Shown: positions 27,961-40,725 of the stretch, piece by piece
How the letters are laid out: each line of letters opens with the position of its first letter
How positions within the stretch are numbered: the first letter of the stretch is position 1
Assembly: GCF_010500835.1 (NCBI RefSeq)
Contig: NZ_JAAAMJ010000007.1
Location: forward strand, 62,001-126,000
From: Aurantimonas aggregata
Lineage (GTDB): Bacteria > Pseudomonadota > Alphaproteobacteria > Rhizobiales > Rhizobiaceae
Direction of reading: 5' to 3'
Length of the DNA stretch: 64,000 nucleotides
The notes under the pieces: model-generated
Seen by the model: the letters and a program-made list of their open reading frames with translations, nothing else
What the model was told of the DNA's origin: nothing
Databases searched by the model: none
Program-made: the position numbers and the translations under genes

Positions 27961-29049
27961 ATGATCCACACCACCCGCCGCCGCCTGATGGCCGGTGCCA
28001 TCACCGCGATGGCCGCCGTCTCGCTCGGCCTGCCGGCCATCGCCCAGGAGACCAAGGAATCGGTCAAGGCGGCCTTCGTCTATGTCGGCCCGGTCGGCGA
28101 TTTCGGCTGGACCTTCGCGCATGACCAGGGGCGCAAGTATCTGGAGGAGCAGCTCGGCGACAAGGTCGAGACCACCTTCGTCGAGAACGTCGCCGAAGGG
28201 CCGGATGCCGAGCGCGTCATCCGCCAGCTTGCCCAGGACGGCAACGACATCGTCTTCACTACCTCGTTCGGCTTCATGAATCCGACGATCAAGGTGGCCA
28301 AGCAGTTCCCGGACGTGAAGTTCGAGCACGCCACCGGTTACCAGACCGGCTCGGACAACATGGGCCTGTATAATTCGCGCTTCTATCAGGGCCGCGCCGT
28401 GCTCGGCACGATCGCCGGCATGATGTCTGAGACCGGCAAGGCGGGCTACGTCGCCTCCTTCCCGATCCCGGAGGTGGTGATGGGCATCAACGCCTTCACG
28501 CTGGCGGCGCGCAAGGTGAACCCGGAATTCACCACCCAGGTCGTCTGGGTCAATTCCTGGTACGATCCGGCCAAGGAAGCCGATGCGACCAAGGCGCTGC
28601 TCAGCCAGGGCGCCGACGTCATCACCCAGCACACCGACTCGCCGGCGCCGCTGCAGGCCGCCGAGCAGGCCGGCGCCATCGCCTTCGGCCAGGCCTGGGA
28701 CATGGCCAGCTTCGCGCCCAACGCCCACATGACGGCGATCGTCGATCTGTGGGGCCCGTATTACGTCCAGCGCGTCCAGGCGCTGCTCGACGGCACCTGG
28801 GAGGCGGACAATGTCTGGCTGGGCATGGCCGAGGGCGAGGTCGTCATGGCGCCGTTCAACGACAAGATGCCCGAGGACGTGAAGGCCGCCGCCCAGAAGA
28901 TCGTCGACGACACCAAGGCCGGCACCTACGAAGTGTTCACCGGCCCGATCAACGACGATGCGGGCGAGGAGAAGGTCCCGGCCGGCCAGGTTGTGCCGGA
29001 CGAGGATCTGCTGAAGATGGACTGGTATGTGGAAGGCGTGCAGAGCTGA
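27961..29049 (+). CDS. BMP-family substrate-binding protein
   Basis: This 362-residue periplasmic binding protein of the BMP/PnrA-like family has an N-terminal export signal with TRRRLMAGA and cleavage around LPAIAQ. It carries the family segments VYVGPVGDFGWTFAHDQGR, AEGPDAERVIRQLAQDGNDIVF and DVITQHTDSPAPLQAAE. BMP proteins bind nucleosides or purine-like ligands; its position between xdhC and urate oxidase favours xanthine, urate or a nucleoside. AAAGGAG stands 7 bases before the ATG. Confidence 0.9.
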   Translation: MIHTTRRRLMAGAITAMAAVSLGLPAIAQETKESVKAAFVYVGPVGDFGWTFAHDQGRKYLEEQLGDKVETTFVENVAEGPDAERVIRQLAQDGNDIVFTTSFGFMNPTIKVAKQFPDVKFEHATGYQTGSDNMGLYNSRFYQGRAVLGTIAGMMSETGKAGYVASFPIPEVVMGINAFTLAARKVNPEFTTQVVWVNSWYDPAKEADATKALLSQGADVITQHTDSPAPLQAAEQAGAIAFGQAWDMASFAPNAHMTAIVDLWGPYYVQRVQALLDGTWEADNVWLGMAEGEVVMAPFNDKMPEDVKAAAQKIVDDTKAGTYEVFTGPINDDAGEEKVPAGQVVPDEDLLKMDWYVEGVQS

Positions 29050-29157
29050 TCAGGCTGCACATCGGGAGCGGGGTCGGGCCCGCTCCCTCGCTTGTGTCGG
29101 CGGCGAGGCGGTCCGGGGCCGTTCGCCGCCGTTCGTTCGTAAGGAGCGTCGCCGTCG

Positions 29158-30414
29158 ATGTGGACCTATTTCGCCGAATGGCTGAGCTTTGGTGTGCGCT
29201 GGGTGCACGTCATCACCGCCATCGCCTGGGTCGGCTCGTCTTTCTATTTCATCGCGCTGGATCTCGGCCTGCGCCGGCCGCGGCAGCTGCCGGAAGGCGT
29301 CGGCGGCGAGGCCTGGCAGGTGCATGGCGGCGGCTTCTACCACGTGCAGAAATACATGCTGGCGCCGCCGCACATGCCGGAAGATCTCACCTGGTTCAAA
29401 TGGGAGAGCTATTCCACCTGGCTCTCGGGCGCAGCGCTCCTGTTGCTGGTCTACTACCTCGGCGCGGAGCTCTATCTGATCGACCCCGCCAAGGCCGACC
29501 TGCCGGTCTGGGGCGCGACCGCCATCGGCATCGGCGGCCTGGCGCTCGGCTGGATCGTCTATGACGGGCTCTGCAAGTCGCCGCTGAAGAACAGCGACAC
29601 GGCCCTGCTCGCGGCGCTGTTCGTCTACGTGGTCATGGCAAGCTTCCTGTTCTCTCAGGTCTTCTCCGGCCGCGGCGCGATGCTGCATACCGGCGCGATG
29701 ATCGCGACGATCATGACCGCCAACGTCTTCCTCACCATCATTCCGAACCAGACCATCGTCGTCGCCGACCTCAAGGCCGGTCGCACGCCGGAAGCGCGGC
29801 TCGGCAAGGAGGCCAAGCAGCGCTCGCTGCACAACAACTACCTGACGCTGCCGGTCATCTTCCTGATGCTCTCCAACCACTATCCGCTCGCCTTCGCGAC
29901 CGAGTGGAACTGGGCGATCGCCGGGCTGGTGCTGCTGATCGGGGCGGTGATTCGGCACTTCTTCAACACAATGCACGCCACCGGAAAGCAGCTCTGGTGG
30001 TGCTGGGTCGTCGCCGGTGTGCTGTTCGCGTTCGTCATCACGCTCTCGGGCGCGCCGGGCTGGCGCGGCGGGCAGGAGGCCGAAGCGGCGCGCTCGTTGC
30101 AGGGGGATCCGGCGGTGGCGCTGATGGCATCGCCGCTGATGGAAGAGGTCGAGTCGATCGTCCTGTCGCGCTGCTCGATGTGCCATGCCACCGAGCCGCT
30201 CTGGCCGGGACTCGGCCATGCGCCGAAGGACATCAGGCTCGAAAGCCGCGACGACATCGTCCACTACGCCGCGCTGATCGACCGCCAGGCGGTGCGCAGC
30301 GTCGCGATGCCGCCCGGCAACGTCACCGGGCTCGAGCCCGCCGAGCGGGAGCTGTTGGCCCGCTGGATCGCCGCCGGCTCCGGCCGCTTCGTGGCGGAGG
30401 CTCGGGCGCCATGA
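29158..30414 (+). CDS. puuD: Membrane urate oxidase PuuD with C-terminal cytochrome c
   Basis: PuuD oxidises urate to 5-hydroxyisourate at the inner membrane and passes electrons to a fused cytochrome c instead of making H2O2. The 418-residue protein has about eight transmembrane helices (WVHVITAIAWVGSSFYF near the start, HHSP-free loops, conserved NHYPL) and a soluble domain with heme motif CSMCH at Cys339-Cys342-His343 and a later MPP that can supply the Met ligand. AAGGAG lies about 11 bases upstream. It overlaps guaD by four bases. Confidence 0.94.
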   Translation: MWTYFAEWLSFGVRWVHVITAIAWVGSSFYFIALDLGLRRPRQLPEGVGGEAWQVHGGGFYHVQKYMLAPPHMPEDLTWFKWESYSTWLSGAALLLLVYYLGAELYLIDPAKADLPVWGATAIGIGGLALGWIVYDGLCKSPLKNSDTALLAALFVYVVMASFLFSQVFSGRGAMLHTGAMIATIMTANVFLTIIPNQTIVVADLKAGRTPEARLGKEAKQRSLHNNYLTLPVIFLMLSNHYPLAFATEWNWAIAGLVLLIGAVIRHFFNTMHATGKQLWWCWVVAGVLFAFVITLSGAPGWRGGQEAEAARSLQGDPAVALMASPLMEEVESIVLSRCSMCHATEPLWPGLGHAPKDIRLESRDDIVHYAALIDRQAVRSVAMPPGNVTGLEPAERELLARWIAAGSGRFVAEARAP

Positions 30415-31802
30415 CCGTCCAGGGCGGCAGCCTCGCGATCCGTGGCCGGCTTCTCTCGTTCGACGCCGATCCGCGCGACGAGGCGCTCGGCCGCGCCGTC
30501 CGCTACATCGAGGACGGGCTGGTCGTCGTCGAGAAGGGGCTGATCCGCGAGGTCGGCGAGGCCTCGGACCTCCTGCAGCGGCTACGCCCCGACATGACCG
30601 TCGTCGACCACCGGCCGCATCTGGTGCTGCCCGGCTTCATCGACCCGCATCTGCACATGCCGCAGACCCAGGTCATCGCTTCCTACGGCGCCGAGCTGAT
30701 GGAATGGCTGGCGAAATACACCTTTCCCGAGGAGAGTCGCTACGGCGATCCGGCCGTCGCCGCGTCCGCCTCGCGCTTCCTGCTGGACGAACTTCTCGCC
30801 AGCGGCACGACGACGGCCGGGGTTTTCTGCACCAGCCATCCGGAGAGCGTCGACGCGTTCTTCACGGAGGCCGCCGGGCGCGGGATGCGCATGGTCGCCG
30901 GCAAGGTGATGATGGACCGCAACGGACCGCCGGCGCTGCTCGACACGCCCGAGACCGGCTACCAGCAATCGCGCGACCTGATCCGCCGCTGGCACGGCAA
31001 GGGCCGGCTTTCCTACGCCATCTCGCCGCGCTTTGCGCCGACATCGAGCGAGATGCAGCTGGAGGCGGCCGAGGCGTTGGCGTCGGAATTTCCCGACATG
31101 CACATCCAGACGCATCTGTCGGAGAACGAGGCCGAGATCGCCTTCGTGCGCGAGGCGTTTCCGTGGTCGAAGGACTACACCGAAGTCTACGAGCGCTACG
31201 GGCTGGTGCGCGAGAAGGCGATGTTCGGCCACTGCATCCATCTCTCGGTGCGCGAGCGGGCGGCGCTTTCCGCCGGCGGCGCGACGGCGGTGTTCTGTCC
31301 GACCTCGAACCTCTTCCTCGGCTCCGGCCTGTTCGACCGCGAGGCAATGCGCGAGGGCGGCATCAGGATCGGCCTTGCCACCGACATCGGCGGCGGGACC
31401 AGCTACTCGATGCTGCGGACCGCCGCGGAGGCCTACAAGGTGCTGGCGCTGCGCGGCCAGAAGCTGCCGGCGCTCGAGGCCTTCCACATGATGACCGCCG
31501 GCAATGCCGAGGCGATGGGTCTCGACAGCCGGATCGGCCGTCTCGTGCCCGGTCACGAGGCCGATTTCGTTGTGCTCGACAGTTCCGCCACGGCGACGAT
31601 GCGGCGGCGGATGGAGCGCGTCGAGACGCTGGAGGAGGAGCTGTTCGCACTGATGACGCTCGGCGACGAGCGGGCCACGGTGGCGACTTACGTGTTCGGG
31701 GAGCGAGCTTACGAACGCGGCACCACGCGGCGACCGCTGCCGGCGCGGCAGGACCATGCGCCGCCGGACGGTGCGCCGGATGCCGGGGAACCGGCACAGT
31801 AG
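30411..31802 (+). CDS. guaD: Guanine deaminase
   Basis: GuaD converts guanine to xanthine and ammonia. The 463-residue amidohydrolase has the PGFIDPHLHMPQ zinc motif near residue 80, the guanine-deaminase TFPEES segment, FAPTSS, QTHLSENE and GHCIHLS, and FCPTSNLFLGSGLF followed by ATDIGGGTS. It is coupled to puuD (ATGA). The last 20 residues are a Pro/Ala-rich tail not expected from the family. It completes the entry of guanine into the xanthine-urate route. Confidence 0.95.
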   Translation: MTVQGGSLAIRGRLLSFDADPRDEALGRAVRYIEDGLVVVEKGLIREVGEASDLLQRLRPDMTVVDHRPHLVLPGFIDPHLHMPQTQVIASYGAELMEWLAKYTFPEESRYGDPAVAASASRFLLDELLASGTTTAGVFCTSHPESVDAFFTEAAGRGMRMVAGKVMMDRNGPPALLDTPETGYQQSRDLIRRWHGKGRLSYAISPRFAPTSSEMQLEAAEALASEFPDMHIQTHLSENEAEIAFVREAFPWSKDYTEVYERYGLVREKAMFGHCIHLSVRERAALSAGGATAVFCPTSNLFLGSGLFDREAMREGGIRIGLATDIGGGTSYSMLRTAAEAYKVLALRGQKLPALEAFHMMTAGNAEAMGLDSRIGRLVPGHEADFVVLDSSATATMRRRMERVETLEEELFALMTLGDERATVATYVFGERAYERGTTRRPLPARQDHAPPDGAPDAGEPAQ

Positions 31803-31963
31803 CGTCGGCGGGAAGCCGGCCGGCGCCTCCGGCCTCAAAATCGGGATCATCGGGACGCAGAATTCGCTGCCGGACCGCGACAAATCGCCGGAGGCGGCTA
31901 TCTCCCTTGCCGAGCCCGGTCGCCAGTGCGGTCGCGGCGCGAAATCTGCGATGGAGGAATGGC

Positions 31964-32812
31964 ATGCGACTGGTGCGATACGGGGAAAGCGGTTCGGAGA
32001 AGCCGGGACTGATCGACGACGAGAACATCCTGCGGGATCTGTCGGAGGAGATCGACGATCTCGCCGGCGAGGCGCTGTCGCGGGCAACGCTCGACAAGCT
32101 CCGGGCGATCAATCCCAAGGCGCTCGCCAAGGCCGATCCGTCGCATCGCATCGGGCCCTGCGTCGGCCGTGTCGGGAATTTCATCGCGGTCGGCCTCAAC
32201 TATGCCGACCACGCGAAGGAATCCGGGATGGAGATCCCGAGTGAGCCGATCCTCTTCAACAAGGCGCCGTCCTCGATCGTCGGGCCGCATGACGACGTCA
32301 TCGTGCCGAAGGGCTCCGACCGGCTCGACTGGGAAGTCGAGATCGCCATCGTCATCGGCGAGGAGGCGCTCTACGTCTCCGAAGACCAGGCGCTGGACCA
32401 TGTCGCGGGCTTCTGCCTCTGCAACGACGTCTCCGAGCGCACCTTCCAGGCGCAGCGCGGCGGCCAGTGGATGAAGGGCAAGAGCGCCCCGACCTTCGGG
32501 CCGCTCGGCCCCTGGCTGGTGACGCCCGACGAGCTTGGCGACCCGCAGGCGGTGGATCTCTGGCTCGACGTCAATGGCGAGCGCATGCAGACCGGCTCGA
32601 CCGCGACGATGATCTTCGGCGTTAAGACGCTGGTCTCCTACATCTCGCAGTTCATGCGCCTGATGCCCGGCGACGTCATCACCACCGGCACGCCGCCCGG
32701 CGTCGGCATGGGCATGAAGCCGGAGCGGTATCTCAAGCCCGGCGACATCATCACCCTTGGCGGCAAGGGCCTGGGCGAGCAGCGCCAGACGGTCAAGGCC
32801 TACGAGGCGTAG
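31964..32812 (+). CDS. Fumarylacetoacetate hydrolase family protein
   Basis: The 282-residue protein has an N-terminal cap followed by the FAH catalytic domain: GLNYADHAKESG, DWEVEIAIVIG with the Asp/Glu metal ligands, GFCLCNDVSER and GDVITTGTPPGVGMG. FAH proteins cut C-C bonds in oxo-acids with Mg2+; close relatives in rhizobia are annotated as 2-keto-4-pentenoate hydratases or as ureidoglycolate lyases. Position after guaD makes a purine role conceivable, although AllA is also present. GGAGGAA lies just before the ATG at 31964. Confidence 0.85.
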   Translation: MRLVRYGESGSEKPGLIDDENILRDLSEEIDDLAGEALSRATLDKLRAINPKALAKADPSHRIGPCVGRVGNFIAVGLNYADHAKESGMEIPSEPILFNKAPSSIVGPHDDVIVPKGSDRLDWEVEIAIVIGEEALYVSEDQALDHVAGFCLCNDVSERTFQAQRGGQWMKGKSAPTFGPLGPWLVTPDELGDPQAVDLWLDVNGERMQTGSTATMIFGVKTLVSYISQFMRLMPGDVITTGTPPGVGMGMKPERYLKPGDIITLGGKGLGEQRQTVKAYEA

Positions 32813-32984
32813 CCGTCGCAGCAGTCTTTTGCACTGCGAAGGGAACCAGCCCGCGCGGCCGGCCTTAAACCTTGAGCGGGTGAATCCGGCAGCTGTCGTC
32901 AGGCGGCCGCCAACTTGCCCGCCACTCTCGTGTCGCCTGCGGGCGATACGAGAATGGCCGTGCGATCAATTCGGGGAAGTTCTC

Positions 32985-35051
32985 ATGGACGACGCTATCC
33001 AGACGCCACGCAAGCGGGCCAAGCCCCGTCAGCCAGCCGCCGCCGGGTCCGATCTCCTTCCCCGTTCGGGGAACGGGGAGGAGGCATTGCTGGCACTTGC
33101 AACCAATCGGGTCGTGATCGAAGGCGTCACCCCGGAGGTCGATGGCGGCCGGTTCGCCGTCAAGCGCGCCGAGGGCGAGCCGCTGGTCATCTCCGCCGAC
33201 GTGTTCAGCGATGGGCACGACAAGATCGCTGCGGCCGTCATCTACGGGCCGGCCGATGCCGAGGATAGCTGGGCGGAAGCGCCGCTGGCCTTCATCGCCA
33301 ACGACCGCTGGTCGACGGAGATCGTTTTCGACAGGGCCGGGCCCTATCGCTACTCGATCATCGCCTGGCGCGATCTCTACGCGACGTGGCGGGACGAGGC
33401 GAAGAAGAAGCGCGATGCCGGCCAGAAGATCGAACTCGAGCTGATCGAGGCCCGCGACCTGGTGAAGGCGGCGCAGGGCTCGGGGCGAGGCTCCCCGGCA
33501 GACCAGCAGTCATTGCGGCAACTCGAAGAGAAGCTCGAAAAACTCGGCGCAGCCGCGGATTTCGACGGCCAGTACGCCCTGATGCAGGCGACGGAGACCG
33601 CGGCGCTGCTGGAAGCGGCCGGCCATCGCACCAATCTCTCGCGCTATCCTGGCAAGGTGCCGGTCTGGGTCGACCGGACGGCGGCGGCCTTCTCGGCCTG
33701 GTACGAGCTGATGCCGCGCTCGCAGTCCGGTGACGTCGACCGCCACGGCACGTTCGACGACGTCATCGAGCGGCTGCCGGACATCGAGGAAATGGGCTTC
33801 GACGTCCTGTATTTCCCGCCGATCCACCCGATCGGCAAGGTCAACCGCAAGGGCAAGAACAACACGCTGACGCCCGGTCCCGACGATCCGGGCAGCCCCT
33901 ACGCCATCGGCTCGCCGGAGGGTGGCCACGACGCGATCCATCCCGAGCTCGGCACGTTCGAGGATTTCGCCCGACTGATCGAGGCGGCCAGGGGGCACGG
34001 GCTGGAGATCGCGCTCGATTTCGCGATCCAGTGCTCGCCCGACCATCCGTGGATCCGCGAACATCCCGAATGGTTCGACTGGCGGCCGGACGGCACCATC
34101 CAGTACGCGGAGAACCCGCCGAAGAAATACGAGGACATCGTCAACGTCCATTTCTACCGCGGTGCGTTGCCGTCGATCTGGTACCAGCTGCGCGACATCG
34201 TGCTGTTCTGGCTGGACAAGGGCGTGCGGATCTTCCGCGTCGACAACCCGCACACCAAGCCGTTCCCGTTCTGGGAGTGGATGATCGCCGAAGTGCGCAA
34301 GGTCGATCCAGGCGTCGTCTTCCTCGCCGAGGCCTTCACCCGGCCGAAGGTGATGAAGCGCCTCGCCAAGGTCGGCTACAACCAGTCCTATTCCTACTTC
34401 ACCTGGCGCAACACCAAGTACGAGCTGCAGGAATATCTGACCGAGCTGACGCAGGACGACTGCGCCGAGTACATGCGGCCGAATTTCTTCGTCAACACGC
34501 CGGACATCAACCCGCTCTATCTGCAGGTGAGCGGCCGGCCGGGGTTCCGCACGCGCCTGGCGCTGGCGGCGACGATGGCCGGCAATTACGGCGTCTATTC
34601 CGGCTTCGAGCTCTGCGAATTCCTGCCCGTGCCGGGCAAGGAGGAGTATCTCAACTCCGAGAAATACGAGATCCGTGCCTTCGACTGGAAGGCGCCCGGC
34701 AACATCCGCGACGACATCGCCTTCTTCAACCGGCTGCGCCGCACCGAGCCGGCGATGCGCGACTTCCGCAATCTCGCCTTCTACAGCTTCTGGAACGACA
34801 ACGTGCTCTATTACGGCAAGCGCACGGCCGATCTTTCATCGTTCCTGCTGTTTGCCGTGACGCTCGACCCGCATGCACCACAAGGTGGCCACTTCGAAGT
34901 GCCATTGTGGGAATTCGGCCTGCCGGACGACGGTACGGTGACGGTCGAGGACATGGTCACCGGCCAGAGCTTCGTCTGGCGCGGCAAGATCCAGCATTGG
35001 TGGATGAATCCCCACGACCGGCCCTACGCCGTCTTCAAGATCACACGCTGA
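32985..35051 (+). CDS. glgE: Maltosyltransferase GlgE
   Basis: GlgE transfers maltose from maltose-1-phosphate to alpha-1,4-glucan. The 688-residue GH13 enzyme has an N-domain with an inserted charged helical hairpin (about 145-190), LYFPPIHPIGK, the catalytic nucleophile Asp420 (FRVDNPHTKP), acid Glu449 (FLAEAFTRP), and NTPDINP for the stabilising Asp. A basic, Pro-rich N-terminal leader of about 25 residues precedes the fold. GGGGAAG supports the ATG at 32985. It starts the glgE-treS/mak-glgB operon. Confidence 0.95.
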   Translation: MDDAIQTPRKRAKPRQPAAAGSDLLPRSGNGEEALLALATNRVVIEGVTPEVDGGRFAVKRAEGEPLVISADVFSDGHDKIAAAVIYGPADAEDSWAEAPLAFIANDRWSTEIVFDRAGPYRYSIIAWRDLYATWRDEAKKKRDAGQKIELELIEARDLVKAAQGSGRGSPADQQSLRQLEEKLEKLGAAADFDGQYALMQATETAALLEAAGHRTNLSRYPGKVPVWVDRTAAAFSAWYELMPRSQSGDVDRHGTFDDVIERLPDIEEMGFDVLYFPPIHPIGKVNRKGKNNTLTPGPDDPGSPYAIGSPEGGHDAIHPELGTFEDFARLIEAARGHGLEIALDFAIQCSPDHPWIREHPEWFDWRPDGTIQYAENPPKKYEDIVNVHFYRGALPSIWYQLRDIVLFWLDKGVRIFRVDNPHTKPFPFWEWMIAEVRKVDPGVVFLAEAFTRPKVMKRLAKVGYNQSYSYFTWRNTKYELQEYLTELTQDDCAEYMRPNFFVNTPDINPLYLQVSGRPGFRTRLALAATMAGNYGVYSGFELCEFLPVPGKEEYLNSEKYEIRAFDWKAPGNIRDDIAFFNRLRRTEPAMRDFRNLAFYSFWNDNVLYYGKRTADLSSFLLFAVTLDPHAPQGGHFEVPLWEFGLPDDGTVTVEDMVTGQSFVWRGKIQHWWMNPHDRPYAVFKITR

Positions 35052-35079
35052 CACTCACAAGCGAAAGCCACCTTCTTCG

Positions 35080-38402
<3,323 letters not shown>

Positions 38403-38403
<1 letters not shown>

Positions 38404-40631
38404 TGACCATGACCAATCTCGGCGCCGGAACGGGCGCCGCCCCGATCGACCATCGCATGGTGGCGGAAGCCGCAACGGCGATCGCCAACGGCCAGCATGG
38501 TGATCCCTTCGCCGTGCTCGGATCGCACGCCGTCGACGGCGGCGTGATCGTGCGTGTCTTCCGGCCGGGCGCCGAGAGCGCCGCGGTGATCGACCCATCC
38601 GGCAAGGTCCTGGCCGAACTCGAGGCTACCGATCTGGACGGTCTGTTCTCCGGCTTCCTGCCCGGCCGAGCCGGGGGGCAGCCCTACCGGCTGCGCTATA
38701 CCCACGGCACCGACAGCTGGGAGGAGGAGGACACCTATCGCTTCGGGACGGTGTTGGGCGAGCAGGACGTCTACTTCCTCGCCGAGGGCAATCACTACCG
38801 GCTCTACGAGCGGCTGGGCGCGCATCCGACGACCATGGACGGCGTCGAAGGCACCGCCTTCGCGGTCTGGGCGCCGAACGCCCGCCGGGTCTCGGTGGTC
38901 GGCAATTTCAACAGCTGGGACGGTCGTCGGCATGTGATGCGCCAGCGCCACGAGACCGGCATGTGGGAGCTGTTCGTTCCCGGTATCGGGCGCGGCGAGG
39001 TCTACAAATACGAGCTGATCGGCCGCGACGGCAACGTCCTACCGCTGAAGGCCGATCCGGTCGGCTTCCGCCAGGAGATGGCGCCGTCCACCGCGTCGAT
39101 CGTTGACGGGCTGGTCGAGCACGAATGGCAGGATGGCGCGTTCCAGAGCCATTCTACCGACTGGCAGGACCGCGAGAAGGCGATCGCGATCTACGAGGTG
39201 CATCTGGGCTCCTGGATGCGCGGCGACGGCGACGCCTTCCTTGACTACGACGAACTGGCGGACCAGCTGGTGCCCTACGTGAAGGACATGGGGTTCACCC
39301 ATGTCGAGTTGCTGCCGGTGTCCGAGCATCCTTTCTATGGGTCCTGGGGCTACCAGCCGATCGGCCTGTTCGCGCCGACCGCGCGTCACGGCACGCCGGA
39401 AGGCTTCGCCCGTCTCGTCGATGCGTTCCACCAGGCCGGCATCGGCGTGCTGCTCGACTGGGTGCCGGGCCACTTCCCGACCGACGTGCATGGCCTGGGC
39501 CTGTTCGACGGGACGCCGCTCTACGAGCATGCCGACCCGAAGCGCGGCTTCCACAAGGACTGGAACACGCTGATCTACGACTACGGGCGCCGCGAAGTGG
39601 AGAACTTCCTGGTCGCCAACGGTCTCTACTGGCTCGACCAGTTCCACATCGATGGCCTGCGCGTCGATGCCGTCGCCTCGATGCTCTATCTCGACTATTC
39701 GCGCGAGCACGGCGAGTGGGAGCCCAACATCTACGGTGGCCGCGAAAACCTCGAGGCCATGGCGTTCCTGAAGGACACCAACGAGCGCGTCGGCGAATAT
39801 TATCCCAAGGCGACGACCCATGCCGAAGAGTCGACGGCGTTCCCCGACGTCTCGCGACCGACGTCGGCGGGCGGCCTCGGCTTCCACTTCAAGTGGAACA
39901 TGGGCTGGATGCACGATACGCTGCATTACATGCAGGAAGACCCGATCAACCGGCGCTATCACCAGCACCACATGACGTTCGGGATGGTCTACGCCTATTC
40001 GGAGAACTTCGTCCTGCCGCTGAGCCATGACGAGGTAGTCTACGGAAAGGGCTCGCTGCTCGGCAAGATGCCGGGCGACCAGTGGCAGAAATTCGCCAAT
40101 CTGCGCGCCTACTACGGTTTCATGTGGGCCCATCCGGGCAAGAAGCTGATCTTCATGGGCGGCGAGTTCGGCCAGGCCGGCGAGTGGAACCACGACCGTT
40201 CGCTCGACTGGCACCTTCTCGACCAGCCGGAGCACAGGGGCGTCCAGCGTCTGATCCGCGATCTCAACACGATGTATCGCGAGATCCCGGCACTGCACGA
40301 GCTGGATTGCGATCCGGCGGGTTTCGAGTGGATCGACACCGCCAATGTCGAGCAGAGCGTCATCTCGTTCCTTCGCAAGGACAAGAAAGGCCGCAACGTC
40401 CTGATCGTGTCGAACTTCACGCCCGTGCCGCGGCATGACTACGCCGTCGGCGTGCCGCAGGGCGGTCGCTGGATCGAGCGGCTGAACACCGACGCAGAGG
40501 TCTATGGCGGCTCGAACGTCGGCAACATGGGCGGCAAGCAGGCGTCCGAGCATTCGGTCAACGGCCGGCCGTACTCGATCGCGCTGACGCTGCCGCCGCT
40601 CGCCACCATCGTGATGGTGCAGGAAGACTGA
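38403..40631 (+). CDS. glgB: 1,4-alpha-glucan branching enzyme GlgB
   Basis: GlgB forms alpha-1,6 branches in glycogen. The 742-residue protein has two N-terminal beta domains (an N1-like region, then CBM48 with [14 protein letters not shown] near residue 155), and a GH13 barrel with catalytic Asp422 (DGLRVDAV), Glu475 (HAEEST) and [15 protein letters not shown]. The ATG at 38403 gives the expected N-terminus and overlaps the treS stop. It is the last gene of the GlgE-pathway operon; a long hairpin follows at once. Confidence 0.97.
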
Positions 40632-40634
40632 TGC

Positions 40635-40679
40635 TTATCGCCGGTCGGTCGGGCTGACAGGCCAGCCGACCGGCGATAA
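40635..40679 (+). terminator. 14-bp perfect hairpin after glgB
   Basis: Arms TTATCGCCGGTCGG (40635-40648) and CCGACCGGCGATAA (40666-40679) pair perfectly over 14 bp with a 17-base loop. It starts four bases after the glgB stop codon. No clean T-run follows (TACCTGTCTT), so it may be a weak terminator or a 3'-end RNA stabiliser before thiD. Confidence 0.65.
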
Positions 40680-40725
40680 TACCTGTCTTCGTGATGGGCT
40701 TGTGCCCCTGAACAGGGAAGCCCGC

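Noticed and set aside
29050-30264. 404-residue minus-strand frame opposite puuD
   Set aside because: PuuD has clear membrane helices and a CSMCH heme motif on the plus strand; the antisense frame has no motif.
31818-31834. GGCCGG/CCGGCC hairpin after guaD as a terminator
   Set aside because: It has only six base pairs, no T-run follows, and such GC palindromes are common in this base composition.
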